Positions 29,639 to 40,047 are shown, counted from the stretch's first letter. The stretch: 64,000 nucleotides of DNA from Marinomonas pollencensis (GCF_003387375.1 NZ_QUNG01000004.1:124001-188000); one strand, 5' to 3'. Numbers and translations are program-made. The notes: a model not told the origin generated them from the sequence alone.

Positions 29639-31159
29639 TCATTCTTCTTGAGCGCAGGTGTAAGTCTGAACTAAACCATCTTTGCCCCAAGACTCCAATC
29701 GCACCTCGAAGCCCCACAGCCTGCGGAAATGTTTCATAACCTCAACTGTGTCTTCATTAAGAGGCCGATCTCCATCCATGATATGGCGCAGCACCAGGCT
29801 TCTGTCTTCGTTAATATTGACCTTTTGTACCTGAATATTCGGCTCACGGTAACTTAAATTGTATTGCTGAGATAATCTCTCGCGGAGTTTTTGATAGCCC
29901 TCGTCATTGTGTATTTCTTTAATTTCTACAAATGGGTCGAGCACATCATTCTCCATGCCAAAGAAACGAAATTCGCGCATTAACTTGGGGGACAAATACT
30001 GCAAAATAAAACTTTCGTCTTTGAAATTTCGCATCGCAAAATCCAATACCTCAAGCCAATTTTTCCCTACTATGTCAGGAAACCAGCGACGATCTTCTTC
30101 TGTTGGATGTTCACACATGCGTTTAATATCAGAATACATCGCAAACCCTAATGCATAAGGGTTAATACCAGAATAGTAAGGCGAATCGAAACCTGGCTGA
30201 TACACGACACTGGTGTGTGATTGCAAAAATTCTAAGATAAAGCCGTCATTGACTAGCCCTTTATCGTACAAGGCGTTCATCAAGGTATAGTGCCAAAATG
30301 ACGCCCACCCTTCATTCATTACTTGCGTTTGTCGCTGTGGGTAAAAGTACTGCGCCATTTTACGGACGATACGGATCAATTCCCGTTGCCAAGGACGCAG
30401 TAAAGGCGCGTGTTTTTCCAAAAAGTAGAGCAAATTTTCCTGGGGTTCAGACGGAAAAATGCGTTCTTTACGTATGCTCTCTTCGTCCTTTCCCAGCACC
30501 GGAATAGTACGCCATAAATCATTTACCTGTTGCTGCAATGCCTGCTCTCGCTCCTCTTGTCGAGAGCGCTCTTCTTCGGCTGACAAAGGCACTGGGCGTT
30601 TATAGCGATCGACACCAAAATTCATCAACGCATGACAAGAATCTAACGTCAGCTCCACTTCTTCTATGCCATATTTTTCTTCGCATTCTTGTACATACTT
30701 TTTAGCAAACACAAGGTAATCTATAATCGCACTGGCGTCGGTCCAGGTTTTGAATAGGTAGTTTCCTTTAAAAAATGAGTTGTGCCCATAACACGCATGA
30801 GAGATGACGAGCGCCTGCATCATCATGTTGTTTTCTTCCATCAGGTAGGCAATACAAGGGGATGAATTAATCACAATTTCATACGCCAACCCCATGCGGC
30901 CGCGCTTGTAATTTTGCTCCACTTCGAGAAACTGTTTGCCATACGACCAGTGATGATAGCCCAATGGCATGCCGACAGACGCATAGGCGTCCATCATCTG
31001 CTCAGAGCTAATGATCTCAATTTGGTTGGGGTAAGTATCCAAGCCAAACTCTTTGGCAATTTTGTCTATTTCTTGCTCATACTTTTGAATCAATTCAAAA
31101 GACCACTCAGGCCCTTCTGACAAATATTGACGCTTCGCTTTACTGGCCGCTTGACTCAT
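29639..31159 (-). CDS. ycgB: SpoVR family protein YcgB
   Basis: A 506-residue SpoVR-like protein (E. coli YcgB has 510). The name comes from B. subtilis SpoVR, involved in spore cortex formation; in non-sporulating bacteria it belongs to the stationary-phase yeaG-yeaH-ycgB set, and its biochemistry is unknown. Conserved blocks are [68 protein letters not shown] and [15 protein letters not shown]. The start at 31159 has a perfect AAAGGAGG and lies inside the yeaH 3' end (21-base overlap), so translation is coupled. A longer open frame to 31270 is discounted. Confidence 0.94.
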   Translation of the reverse strand: MSQAASKAKRQYLSEGPEWSFELIQKYEQEIDKIAKEFGLDTYPNQIEIISSEQMMDAYASVGMPLGYHHWSYGKQFLEVEQNYKRGRMGLAYEIVINSSPCIAYLMEENNMMMQALVISHACYGHNSFFKGNYLFKTWTDASAIIDYLVFAKKYVQECEEKYGIEEVELTLDSCHALMNFGVDRYKRPVPLSAEEERSRQEEREQALQQQVNDLWRTIPVLGKDEESIRKERIFPSEPQENLLYFLEKHAPLLRPWQRELIRIVRKMAQYFYPQRQTQVMNEGWASFWHYTLMNALYDKGLVNDGFILEFLQSHTSVVYQPGFDSPYYSGINPYALGFAMYSDIKRMCEHPTEEDRRWFPDIVGKNWLEVLDFAMRNFKDESFILQYLSPKLMREFRFFGMENDVLDPFVEIKEIHNDEGYQKLRERLSQQYNLSYREPNIQVQKVNINEDRSLVLRHIMDGDRPLNEDTVEVMKHFRRLWGFEVRLESWGKDGLVQTYTCAQEE

Positions 31160-32432
31160 TTTGCCTCCTTTGGAACAAGTCCCGGAAAACAGGGTAAATA
31201 TCGCCAACCTCGGTGATGTGTCGCATTGAGAAATATTTAGGGTGCGCACTTTGCACCTGTTCATAGGCATACCACAAACTTTGATGCTCTCTTGGAGTAA
31301 TTTCTATGTAAGTAAAGTACTGCACTTTATCGATGATATTGTCTTCTAAAATTTTACGACAAGTGGTCGAGTCATCGTCCCAGTTGTCGCCATCAGACGC
31401 CTGTGCCGTGTAGATATTCCAAGCATCTGATGGGTATCGATCGGCGATAATCTTATCCATTAAAGTCAGTGCACTGGAGACAATCGTGCCACCAGTTTCA
31501 CGGGAATAAAAAAACTCTTCTTCGCTCACTTCTTTAGCGCTGGTGTGATGCCGAATAAACACCACGTCTATTTTTTCGTAATTGCGACGCAAAAATAGGT
31601 ATAAAAGAATAAAAAACCGTTTAGCAATATTTTTAGTTTCTTGTGTCATTGAGCCAGACACATCCATCACGCAAAACATTACCGCTTGGCTGCTGGGTTT
31701 AGGTTCCTTTATATGGTGGTTATAACGTAAATCATACGTATCTAAAAATGGCGTTCGGTCAATCTTCTGCTTGAGCATTTCAATCTGCTCTTCGAGCGCG
31801 GTCACTTTCGCGCTGTCCCGTAACGCAAAATCCACCGCCATTAAACGAGCCATTTCGGCTTCTACTTCTTTCAGCTCACGTCTTGCACCGCCGTTCATCA
31901 CCATACGTCGCGCATACGCATTGCGCATAGAGCGAACTATGTTTAACTTAGACGGTGTTCCATCACTGACAATACCCGCATGCTTTAAAGAATACTCTTT
32001 GATCTCTTTGAGTTCTTTTTTCAGCAAATTTGGCAGCGCCAAATCTTCGAAAACGTAATCAAGAAACTCCTCTTGGGATATTTGGAAGACAAAATCGTCT
32101 TCCCCCTCTCCACTATCACTGGCGTCACCGTTACCACTTCCCCCAGCCGCGCCTCCACGGGGCTTAGGAATACGATCACCGGTCGAAAACTCTTTATTAC
32201 CAGGGTGTACAATAGACCCAGTTCCACCTTGACCATGGCCGAAAGTAGGCTCATGGATGTCTTTTTGAGGAATGGTTATTTTCTCACCTCGATCCAGATC
32301 TTTAATGCTACGTTCGTTTACCGCTTCCTCCACGGCCTTTCGAATATGCTCACGATAACGGCGCAAAAATCGCTGCCGATTTACACTGCTCTTATGCTTT
32401 CCGTTTAGGCGGCGGTCAATTATGTATGACAT
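31140..32432 (-). CDS. yeaH: DUF444 family protein YeaH
   Basis: A 430-residue protein of the YeaH/YhbH family (DUF444). The N-terminal part is basic and glycine-rich ([27 protein letters not shown], then a Gly/Asp-rich linker at about 90-115). A C-terminal von Willebrand A-like domain (about 245-425) has the metal-site motif [12 protein letters not shown] and [11 protein letters not shown]. It is encoded between yeaG and ycgB. The ATG at 32432 has AGGAGGTGGGT just upstream; the GTG at 32438 overlaps that ribosome site and is rejected. Confidence 0.94.
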   Translation of the reverse strand: MSYIIDRRLNGKHKSSVNRQRFLRRYREHIRKAVEEAVNERSIKDLDRGEKITIPQKDIHEPTFGHGQGGTGSIVHPGNKEFSTGDRIPKPRGGAAGGSGNGDASDSGEGEDDFVFQISQEEFLDYVFEDLALPNLLKKELKEIKEYSLKHAGIVSDGTPSKLNIVRSMRNAYARRMVMNGGARRELKEVEAEMARLMAVDFALRDSAKVTALEEQIEMLKQKIDRTPFLDTYDLRYNHHIKEPKPSSQAVMFCVMDVSGSMTQETKNIAKRFFILLYLFLRRNYEKIDVVFIRHHTSAKEVSEEEFFYSRETGGTIVSSALTLMDKIIADRYPSDAWNIYTAQASDGDNWDDDSTTCRKILEDNIIDKVQYFTYIEITPREHQSLWYAYEQVQSAHPKYFSMRHITEVGDIYPVFRDLFQRRQNESSGQ

Positions 32433-32523
32433 ACCCACCTCCTTTCACTGATCAGACAGTACATCTTAGTCTTACGCATAAACACTACCCGCCTTTTCGC
32501 TGATACCACATCGACCTAACTTT

Positions 32524-34446
32524 CTATTGAGATTTACGGACGCGTAAGTACCACTCAGACAATAAACGAACTTGTTTTTCAGTATAGCCACGCTCTACCA
32601 TGCGTTTAACAAACTCATTATGTTTGTTTTTATCTTCACTGGACGATTTCGCACTGAATGAAATAACCGGTAATAGGTCTTCAGTATTGGAAAACATCTT
32701 ACGCTCGATCACCACTCTGAGTTTTTCATAGCTCAACCAACTTGGATTTTTACCATTGTTATTGGCTTTCGCCCTTAACACAAAGTTCACCACCTCATTA
32801 CGGAAGTCTTTAGGGTTACTAATACCCGCTGGTTTTTCGATTTTTTCCAACTCATCATTAATAGAAGAACGGTCTAAAATGTCACCGGTTTCTGGGTCAC
32901 GATATTCTTGATCCTGAATCCAGAAATCGGCATAAATAACATACCGATCAAAAATATTCTGACCGTACTCTGAATAAGACTCTAGGTAAGCGGTTTGGAT
33001 CTCCTTGCCGATAAATTCCACATAACGTGGTGCTAGGTATTCTTTTAAGGCACGTAAGTATCGGTCATGTCGATCCTGGTCAAATTGTTCTTGCTCAATT
33101 TGCTGTTCTAAGACATACATCAGATGCACCGGATTCGCGGCGACCTCTGTTGGATCAAAGTTAAACACTCGAGAAAGGATTTTAAAGGCGAATCGAGTCG
33201 ACAAGCCGTCCATCCCTTCATTCACTCCCGCTGCGTCTTTGTATTCTTGTAAAGATTTTGCTTTGGGGTCTATGTCTTTCAATGACTCCCCGTCGTAGAT
33301 GCGCATTTTAGAAAACAAACTGGAGTTTTCAGGTTCTTTGAGACGAGACAGAACCGAGAATTGCGCCAACATTTTTAGCGTATCTGGAGCACATGGGGAA
33401 TGCTGCAATGAACTGTGCTCAAGCAATTTTTGATAGATATGCATTTCTTCAGTAACACGCGTACAGTAAGGCACCTTGACGGTATACACACGGTCAATAA
33501 AGGCTTCGTTAGTTTTATTGTTCTTAAACGTTTGCCACTCAGACTCATTCGAGTGAGCGAGAATCAAACCGTCAAAAGGAATACCGCCCAGCCCTTCTGT
33601 ACCGTTATAGTTCCCTTCTTGCGTCGCAGTTAACAATGGGTGCAGCACCTTGATTGGTGCCTTAAACATTTCCACGAATTCCATAATACCGCGGTTACCA
33701 CGACATAAGCCGCCAGAATAGCTGTAAGCGTCGGCGTCATTTTGCTCAAAGTATTCCAATTTACGGATATCTACCTTACCTACCAAGGCTGAAATATCTT
33801 GGTTGTTTTCATCACCTGGTTCGGTTTTTGAAATCGCCACTTGATTAAGAGCAGATGGGTAAATTTTTACGACTTTAAACTCTTCAATGTTACCGTTGAA
33901 CTCTTTTAGCCGCTTAGTCGCCCAAGGTGACATCGCATTTTTCAAATAGCGCTTAGGAATCCCATATTCCTCTTGAAGAATGTCACCGTCTTCATTGACA
34001 TCAAATAAGGCAAGCGGCGACTCAAAGACTGGAGACCCCTTGATGGCGTAAAATGGTACCGATTGCATAAGCTCTTTTAATTTTTCTGCCAGGGACGATT
34101 TACCACCGCCTACAGGCCCTAGCAGGTACAAGACCTGTTTCGACTCCTCCAAACCTTGAGCAGCATGGGTCAAAAACGCCACAATGCGTTCAATGGCTTC
34201 TTCCATTCCGTAAAAATGTTCGAACGAAGGGTAACGTTTGATTAGTTTATTAGAAAAGATTCGACTCAACCGAGTATCGCGGGATGTGTCAATCACTTCA
34301 GGCTCACCAATCGCCATTAATAGACGTTCGGCTGAGGAAGCAAAAGCAGCAGAATCTTGTTTGCATAATGCGAGATACTCAGCGAGAGACATTTCTTCAT
34401 CTTTTTGAGCGTCATAGCGAGATTGGACATGGTCAAAAATACTCAT
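32524..34446 (-). CDS. yeaG: PrkA family serine protein kinase YeaG
   Basis: A 640-residue PrkA protein (E. coli YeaG has 644). An AAA-type N-terminal domain has the P-loop GPVGGGKSSLAEKLK (about residues 110-124) and an inserted arm. The C-terminal PrkA kinase-like domain follows (SWLSYEKLRVVIERKMFSNTEDLLPVISF). In E. coli YeaG is a Ser/Thr kinase made in nitrogen starvation and stationary phase. It is the promoter-proximal gene of yeaG-yeaH-ycgB on the minus strand, with a GAGAGGA ribosome site. The 91 bases to yeaH hold no strong terminator. Confidence 0.95.
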   Translation of the reverse strand: MSIFDHVQSRYDAQKDEEMSLAEYLALCKQDSAAFASSAERLLMAIGEPEVIDTSRDTRLSRIFSNKLIKRYPSFEHFYGMEEAIERIVAFLTHAAQGLEESKQVLYLLGPVGGGKSSLAEKLKELMQSVPFYAIKGSPVFESPLALFDVNEDGDILQEEYGIPKRYLKNAMSPWATKRLKEFNGNIEEFKVVKIYPSALNQVAISKTEPGDENNQDISALVGKVDIRKLEYFEQNDADAYSYSGGLCRGNRGIMEFVEMFKAPIKVLHPLLTATQEGNYNGTEGLGGIPFDGLILAHSNESEWQTFKNNKTNEAFIDRVYTVKVPYCTRVTEEMHIYQKLLEHSSLQHSPCAPDTLKMLAQFSVLSRLKEPENSSLFSKMRIYDGESLKDIDPKAKSLQEYKDAAGVNEGMDGLSTRFAFKILSRVFNFDPTEVAANPVHLMYVLEQQIEQEQFDQDRHDRYLRALKEYLAPRYVEFIGKEIQTAYLESYSEYGQNIFDRYVIYADFWIQDQEYRDPETGDILDRSSINDELEKIEKPAGISNPKDFRNEVVNFVLRAKANNNGKNPSWLSYEKLRVVIERKMFSNTEDLLPVISFSAKSSSEDKNKHNEFVKRMVERGYTEKQVRLLSEWYLRVRKSQ

Positions 34447-34865
34447 TACTGCATCCTCTCATGGTACGTTGTCGCAAGGTTATTGCCGTTAAAATCACGG
34501 GCGTTACCTAAATTTTCCGGCAGAAAGAAACTGGGTATGTTTATTAGGTTTAGCATAGTCTCAGCCGTACTCAAGGCTTTTAATGCAAAGTCTCATTTCA
34601 TAATATCCTCACCAAAACAAGATATTAGGTGAATAAGTGTCTGAAAATTAAGCGCTTTCGATCGTTCAAAATACAATCAAACTAAACAATTCAAAAAACA
34701 AAATTCATATTTCTATCTTAAATGCACTTTTTTCCTTGCCATTGCGTTCCCAAAGCTGCATTTATAAAAAAGTAATTTGCCTAACTTTCTCATCAAGCAT
34801 TCACAAGTCATCAACACTTGTAGTAATTTAACCAGTATTGACTTTTGATTTGATTAGGTAGATTT
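34447..34865. other. Divergent intergenic region between yeaG and the flavin reductase gene
   Basis: An AT-rich stretch of about 420 bases carrying promoters for both sides. One dyad is visible, ACAAGT (34803-34808) and ACTTGT (34816-34821), 45 bases before the flavin reductase ATG; it could be an operator. No gene or RNA was recognised. Confidence 0.45.
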
Positions 34866-35474
34866 ATGCTGTTTCAATTTGATCAACTCAGCGGCACCGA
34901 CCGCTATCACTTGATCACCCAAACTGTCACCCCAAGACCGATAGCTTGGATCATGACTCGCAATGAAAATCAGACCTATAACCTTGCCCCCTTTTCTTTC
35001 TTTTCTGCGCTTTGCCCCGATCCAGCACTGCTCGTTGTCTCTATTGGCAATAAAAACGCCGAACAGCAAAAAGACACTAAACAAAACCTAATTCGTGAAC
35101 AGGAATGTGTTTTGCATATTCCCAGTGCAGAACTGGTTGAGGCAGTAAACCTCAGCGCCGCAACCTTAGCTTACGGAGAATCGGAATTAACCAGATCAAC
35201 ACTCTCGTTGACGACTTTCACCACACAGCTACCGCGCATTGCAGACGCCAAAGTTGCGATGCACTGCCGCCTCTATGACATGCATCCTATAGGCTCATCG
35301 TCATTCAGTGCCTGTTATTTGGAAATTTTAAGCTTACATGTCGACGACGACATTCTGCGACAAGAAAACGGGCGTAACCTTATCAACAGCGCCCAACTGA
35401 ACCCGCTAAGCCGTCTTGGTGGAAACGATTACGCACTTATTGGTCAAACACTGACGATCAAACGCCCTGAATAA
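34866..35474 (+). CDS. Flavin reductase-like domain protein
   Basis: A 202-residue FMN-binding split-barrel protein. Family blocks are RYHLITQTVTPRPIAWIMTRNENQTYNLAPFSFFSALCPDPALLVVSIG (about 13-60), the core of the flavin-reductase-like domain, and ENGRNLINSAQLNPLSRLGGNDYALIG at the C-terminus. Such proteins reduce flavin for a monooxygenase or act as FMN enzymes themselves; no partner monooxygenase is next to it. It ends 26 bases before the large multidomain gene, so the two are probably one operon. Confidence 0.85.
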   Translation: MLFQFDQLSGTDRYHLITQTVTPRPIAWIMTRNENQTYNLAPFSFFSALCPDPALLVVSIGNKNAEQQKDTKQNLIREQECVLHIPSAELVEAVNLSAATLAYGESELTRSTLSLTTFTTQLPRIADAKVAMHCRLYDMHPIGSSSFSACYLEILSLHVDDDILRQENGRNLINSAQLNPLSRLGGNDYALIGQTLTIKRPE

Positions 35475-35500
35475 GAGCCAAAAGAATCGAGGTAATAACG

Positions 35501-38116
35501 ATGGACATAACTGAACAGATACAAGCCATGCCTTTTATGGCTGATATCAGCAAAGACATGCACACCTCATTGCTTGATATTGCGAGCATAAGAAAGCTCA
35601 ACTCTGGCGAGTTACTGGCTAAGCAGTTTGAAATAGGTCACTCTTTGTATTTTATATTAACCGGAGAAATTGCCATTTCTATCCCTCTCCGAGAACAAGG
35701 AAAGTCCTACAATGTTGGCTTAATCAGTGAAAAATACACACCGATTGGCTGGTCCGCGTTCCGCCACCCATCACGCTATGCGACAACCTTTCAAGCGACA
35801 AAATCGTCCACGGTACTGGCGCTGCCAATCGTCGCATTGCAAAAACTTTTAGACAGCGATATTGATTTCGCCAATACCTTCTTGCGCTTTATCTACGAGC
35901 AATCTCTGCCCGTACTGACAAGCATTCACAACCAAACGCGTCCGTTTTTTTCTAATGAGTCCTTGGCCTTCGAAGAAACCCGCCCGTTTATCAACCCAGA
36001 CCAACAAACACAGTCACTAAAAGAGTCCTCTGCGTTACTGAATTACGCGCCATTTTGTGAGACCTTCACCCAAACAGAAATCCATGCCTTAGCCAAACAA
36101 TCTTCTATCTTATTGGCCCACCAAGGGGACATTATTTCTCAACAAGATCAGTATCCTGATGGCCTGTATTTTCTGATCAAAGGCAAAGCGGTCATTAGTT
36201 ACCAAACTGATACCGGCGATATTATTACCACCCGCTCCATTTCCCGCGCCGGGACTTTGTTAGTCTGGTGTACTCCGGGCAATGAGCTCAAAAACAGAAC
36301 GTCTATTATTTCTTCCCGAGACAGCAGTATTTTGTTTATCCCAAAAGAAAAACTTTTGTCTCTGTTTGAAAGCATGCCAAAACTGGCGGTCAAATATTTA
36401 CACCGTTTGATCTGGCTCGTCGGCACTCACCTACTCGCTGCACGCATGCGCTACTTATCTCAAATCGCCAACGACGAAGTATTGGCGGTCAGCAATGTGA
36501 TTGAACAAAACGCCGCGGTATTACCCGTCAGTTCACCTCTTTATAAAGTCAGTGAGCTACTCAAAAGTGCGATCACCACCGCCTCTGCCTTTGGTGTTCT
36601 GTATAAATGCCTACATTTCGGTAGCGTATTAGAAAGAACCATCGCAGGTATGTGCCTGGATATATTAAAAGATTTGCAACGTGAAAATGCCTTCTATCGT
36701 CACTTGCAAAAAGCCTATGACAACATCAACAGCTTACCTAAAGACACCCCTGCGTTGGATGTCAGACGCTTTGGCACCGAACAGTTTAAACTCGCTTTTC
36801 AACAAGTGCCTTACGTTATTAAAGGACTAGAAAATCTGCCCAAAAAAGCCGGCAGTCTATTTATTTACAACCACCTGTTAGGGTCGCCGACAAATCGCCT
36901 GCCGAATGGATTTCGTTTCTCTATCGATGCGCAATTCATTAGCGCCATGATTATCGACAACGAATACGGTATTTCAGGTCAGCGTATTGTTCGCCGCAGT
37001 GATGAAAATGAATTCTGGCGTGACGATTACTATGAGCGTTTTGGCAATGTCTTTGTAGATAGCTGGGAAAACCTATGTAAAGGCACCCCAGAATACGCAC
37101 AGTTCATTCAGCAGTCACAAGACACATTAAGAGAGAACTACCCATTAATGATCTCCCCCGAGGGCATGAGCTATGGCACCCATCAGTCGCCTGGTGCCTT
37201 TTTGCCTCACGCGTTTGAATTAGCGGGGTCCATGGGCAGCGACGAACCTTGGATTGTGCCTCTAGCCGTGGCTAACTTTGACCGTCGAGCTGATCATAAT
37301 ATCTATACAGTGGTTATCAAGCCGGCATTCAAATTGTCTGATCGGGTGGATATCCAAGACCCGAAAGCGGTTGCGCACTTCTTAGCTGAATACCAAGAAG
37401 AGTATCGTGGCTATGTCAACGAAGCCGTTGAGCTTGCGCGAGAAATCCGCCAGTACCCTATCCTCAGTGGACGTGCGGGTTACCGTTCGAATGTCTTGGG
37501 ATTAAACCAACTGGATGTCGAGTTTGAATCCGACGTCCGCGAGCTTGAATTCCGCACTGCACATCAGGTTTATAAAGACCGTCCAGTGGCATTTTATGGC
37601 TCTTCTACTATGCGTTTATGGCATGATTTTGATGAGCATTTTCACCCTAAAGAAGCCATTAATCTCGGTTTTGGAGGCGCGACATTAGAAGCTTGCGTTT
37701 ACTATTTTGAACGGATTATCTTGCCTCATAACCCTCGCTCTTTGGTCATTTATGCAGGCGACAATGACATCGGAAATCACTGTGATTGCAATAAGGTCAC
37801 TGAGCTTTATATCGAGCTGCTGCAAAAAATCGATCGTTATTTACCGGGTATTCCTGTGATGCTGTTAAGCATTAAATGTAGCCCTGCACGACGTGCCATG
37901 CGCAGCACTATAGAAAAAGCCAATGCGCAACTTGAGCGCTTGGCGAAAACACGACCTAATACCCGCTACCTAGATCTATTTGCCAACCTACTGGACTCAC
38001 AAGGTGACATTAAAGACACTCTTTTTGAAGGGGATAAACTGCACCTAAATAGTAAAGCTTACGACATTTGGACTAAGCAGCTAAATCAACAAAAAACGTT
38101 CATTTTTGGCTCATAG
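35501..38116 (+). CDS. Multidomain protein: two cNMP-binding domains, acyltransferase-like region, SGNH hydrolase
   Basis: An 871-residue protein of unusual architecture. Residues about 10-130 and 185-305 are two cyclic-nucleotide-binding-type domains (GHSLYFILTGEIAIS; PDGLYFLIKGKAVISYQTDTG). Residues about 430-650 look like a glycerolipid acyltransferase (PlsC-type) fold, with YNHLLGSPTN (N457, H458) in place of the NHxxxxD motif and ISPEGMSYG (P553, E554, G555) like the FPEG motif. Residues about 690-865 are a clear SGNH/GDSL hydrolase: S701 in YGSSTMRLW, the GFGGA glycine block, N755 in AGDNDIG, and D845/H848 in GDKLHLN. There is no signal peptide. I infer a cytosolic, nucleotide-controlled lipid-modifying enzyme. 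It is probably co-transcribed with the flavin reductase gene. Confidence 0.75.
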   Translation: MDITEQIQAMPFMADISKDMHTSLLDIASIRKLNSGELLAKQFEIGHSLYFILTGEIAISIPLREQGKSYNVGLISEKYTPIGWSAFRHPSRYATTFQATKSSTVLALPIVALQKLLDSDIDFANTFLRFIYEQSLPVLTSIHNQTRPFFSNESLAFEETRPFINPDQQTQSLKESSALLNYAPFCETFTQTEIHALAKQSSILLAHQGDIISQQDQYPDGLYFLIKGKAVISYQTDTGDIITTRSISRAGTLLVWCTPGNELKNRTSIISSRDSSILFIPKEKLLSLFESMPKLAVKYLHRLIWLVGTHLLAARMRYLSQIANDEVLAVSNVIEQNAAVLPVSSPLYKVSELLKSAITTASAFGVLYKCLHFGSVLERTIAGMCLDILKDLQRENAFYRHLQKAYDNINSLPKDTPALDVRRFGTEQFKLAFQQVPYVIKGLENLPKKAGSLFIYNHLLGSPTNRLPNGFRFSIDAQFISAMIIDNEYGISGQRIVRRSDENEFWRDDYYERFGNVFVDSWENLCKGTPEYAQFIQQSQDTLRENYPLMISPEGMSYGTHQSPGAFLPHAFELAGSMGSDEPWIVPLAVANFDRRADHNIYTVVIKPAFKLSDRVDIQDPKAVAHFLAEYQEEYRGYVNEAVELAREIRQYPILSGRAGYRSNVLGLNQLDVEFESDVRELEFRTAHQVYKDRPVAFYGSSTMRLWHDFDEHFHPKEAINLGFGGATLEACVYYFERIILPHNPRSLVIYAGDNDIGNHCDCNKVTELYIELLQKIDRYLPGIPVMLLSIKCSPARRAMRSTIEKANAQLERLAKTRPNTRYLDLFANLLDSQGDIKDTLFEGDKLHLNSKAYDIWTKQLNQQKTFIFGS

Positions 38117-38126
38117 TGAAAGCATA

Positions 38127-38163
38127 AAAAAAGAGGTTCAGAAAATGTCTGAACCTCTTTTTT
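38127..38163. terminator. Strong bidirectional terminator
   Basis: A 16-bp stem, AAAAAAGAGGTTCAGA (38127-38142) with TCTGAACCTCTTTTTT (38148-38163), around a 5-base loop. It has T runs on both strands and serves the multidomain gene and the convergent LysE gene. Confidence 0.93.
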
Positions 38164-38184
38164 GCACTCATTTTAATTCACTTA

Positions 38185-38796
38185 TCAGCCTAATATCACT
38201 TTTAAGGCCAATAAAATAAGCAGACAACCCATACCTCTGTCTACCCACACGCGATGACGACGCAGCCAAGCTAAAAGCGGTCCACCCGCTAGCAATAACG
38301 CCACTAAAATATACCAACCACCATCAATGACAACCACAGTTGCCCAGAGCTGAAGCTTTACCAGTGCCGCCATTTCTGCCTGCACATACTGGCTAAACAA
38401 AGCCAGAAAAAACAACCCAGCCTTGGGGTTCATCAAAGCAACCAGAAGACCATCACGAGCCGATTCCCAATAAGAGGACTTCAGCGCTACAGTATCAATA
38501 TCATTCCCTTTACCTGCATAGCGAATTGACTTCACTCCTAACCAAGCCAAATACAAACCACCAGCCACCGATAAGAAATAAAATATAGTAGGATGCTCAG
38601 TCACTAATACAGCCAAGCCTTGCATGGTTAATAATGCCCAAAAACCAACGCCTAAGCCGTGTGTAATCGCAGCAACCATGCCATGCAAAGGGGCTTGCGA
38701 TAAAGTCACTCTTAAAATAACCGCTAAACTTGGCCCAGGAGAAATGGCCCCCATAGTACAAATAGCGGCCAAGGATAACCAAGTGGCAAATTCCAT
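38185..38796 (-). CDS. LysE/RhtB family amino-acid exporter
   Basis: A 203-residue inner-membrane exporter with about six hydrophobic segments. The N-terminal GAISPGPSLAVILRVTLSQAPLHGMVAAITHGLGVGFW (about 16-53) is the LysE/RhtB signature, including the conserved PGP. LYLAWLGVKSIRY and NPKAGLFFLALFSQYV are further family blocks. Typical substrates are amino acids or derivatives, but which one cannot be read. It is divergent from dapA. Confidence 0.9.
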   Translation of the reverse strand: MEFATWLSLAAICTMGAISPGPSLAVILRVTLSQAPLHGMVAAITHGLGVGFWALLTMQGLAVLVTEHPTIFYFLSVAGGLYLAWLGVKSIRYAGKGNDIDTVALKSSYWESARDGLLVALMNPKAGLFFLALFSQYVQAEMAALVKLQLWATVVVIDGGWYILVALLLAGGPLLAWLRRHRVWVDRGMGCLLILLALKVILG

Positions 38797-39141
38797 TTAA
38801 ACTCTCTTATTTTTCAATTTTAATTTATCAAACAAAACATCTATGCTGTAGAAGATTATTTTGCCAGCATTAATTGCTAAATCCTAGATAATTGGGCTAC
38901 GAGCCTTGACCTTCTATAGCAAAAACGGCAGCATGATAGATAACAACATAGACATTAGATTTTTATAATCATTATGCTTAATACTATCTTATCAAAACAC
39001 AACGGCGATAAACGTAAGGCTAAGAAGCCCTGCAACGCTGGCGTGTGGATGTAAGATAAAAAATTCCCCGGCAGCATGTCTCGCTGACGGGTTTATCTCC
39101 TCTTCAGCGACATGCTTACCCACTTTTAATGAGGCTAGAGT
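38797..39141. other. Intergenic region with structured dapA leader
   Basis: Divergent promoter region between the LysE gene and dapA. A hairpin is visible near dapA: AGCATGT (39073-39079) plus CGCTGA (39082-39087) pair with TCAGCG (39104-39109) plus ACATGCT (39110-39116), with a 2-base bulge. The loop contains CCTC (39099-39102), complementary to GAGG of the dapA ribosome site (39131-39134). No known lysine riboswitch architecture is recognisable. Confidence 0.45.
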
Positions 39142-40014
39142 ATGTTCCACGGTGCAATTACCGCTTTAATCACCCCTTTTCGTGACGGTCAGCTAGATGA
39201 AGACGCGTTGCGTAACATTGTGCGTTGGCAAATAGATCAAGGCATTAATGGTCTTGTGCCTGTCGGCACAACCGGAGAGTCTCCAACATTAAGTGAGCAC
39301 GAACATAAGCGCGTCATCGAAATCACCGTCGAAGAAACCAACAAGGCCGTTCCTGTATTAGCCGGTGCTGGGTCCAACAACCCTGTCGAAGCGGTGAATT
39401 ATTCTGAGTTTGCCTATCAAGCAGGGGCCGATGCCACTTTGCATGTTGCTGGCTACTACAATCGCCCAAACCAAACTGGGTTGTACGAGCACTTTAAATA
39501 CGTTCATGACAACAGCAAATTACCCATTGTGTTATACAATATTCCGCCACGCTCCGTTGTTGGCCTAGAAGTGGACACCCTAGCTCGTCTTGCCGAATTG
39601 CCTCGCATTATCGGGGTAAAAGATGCAACGGGAGACCTCACTCGCCCTATTCGTGAACGAGCTCTGGTCAATAAGCCTTTTTGTTTCTTGAGCGGTGACG
39701 ATGTCACCACAGTTGCCTATAACGTGGGCGGTGGTAATGGCTGTATTTCGGTGTCTTCCAATGTAGCACCAAAACAAGTTGTTGAACTGCAACGCCTGTG
39801 TCGTGAGAACAAATTCGCCGAAGCGGCGCAACTGCAAGACAAATTATTCAACCTTCATAGCGCTTTATTTATTGAGCCTAACCCAGCCGGCCCAAAATAC
39901 GCCATGTCACTTCTGGGTTTATGTTCTGAAGAATGTCGCCTGCCAGTGGTGCCTCTTCAAGACAGTAGCAAAGCGACCATTCGCCAAGCCATGCTTGAGC
40001 TTGAACTGATCTAG
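39142..40014 (+). CDS. dapA: 4-hydroxy-tetrahydrodipicolinate synthase
   Basis: Class I lyase that joins pyruvate and aspartate semialdehyde, the first committed step of lysine and diaminopimelate synthesis. It has 290 residues (292 in E. coli). The Schiff-base lysine is K160 in IGVKDATGD. Y132 and the carboxylate-binding arginine R137 are in LYNIPPRS, and T43/T44 are in PVGTTGESPTL. Y106 lies in AGYYNRPN, where most DapA proteins read PYYNKP, a small departure. GAGG lies 8-11 bases before the ATG. A strong terminator follows. Confidence 0.92.
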   Translation: MFHGAITALITPFRDGQLDEDALRNIVRWQIDQGINGLVPVGTTGESPTLSEHEHKRVIEITVEETNKAVPVLAGAGSNNPVEAVNYSEFAYQAGADATLHVAGYYNRPNQTGLYEHFKYVHDNSKLPIVLYNIPPRSVVGLEVDTLARLAELPRIIGVKDATGDLTRPIRERALVNKPFCFLSGDDVTTVAYNVGGGNGCISVSSNVAPKQVVELQRLCRENKFAEAAQLQDKLFNLHSALFIEPNPAGPKYAMSLLGLCSEECRLPVVPLQDSSKATIRQAMLELELI

Positions 40015-40047
40015 CTTGCCCCTTTAGAAAGCGACTCTTGTTAGCAA

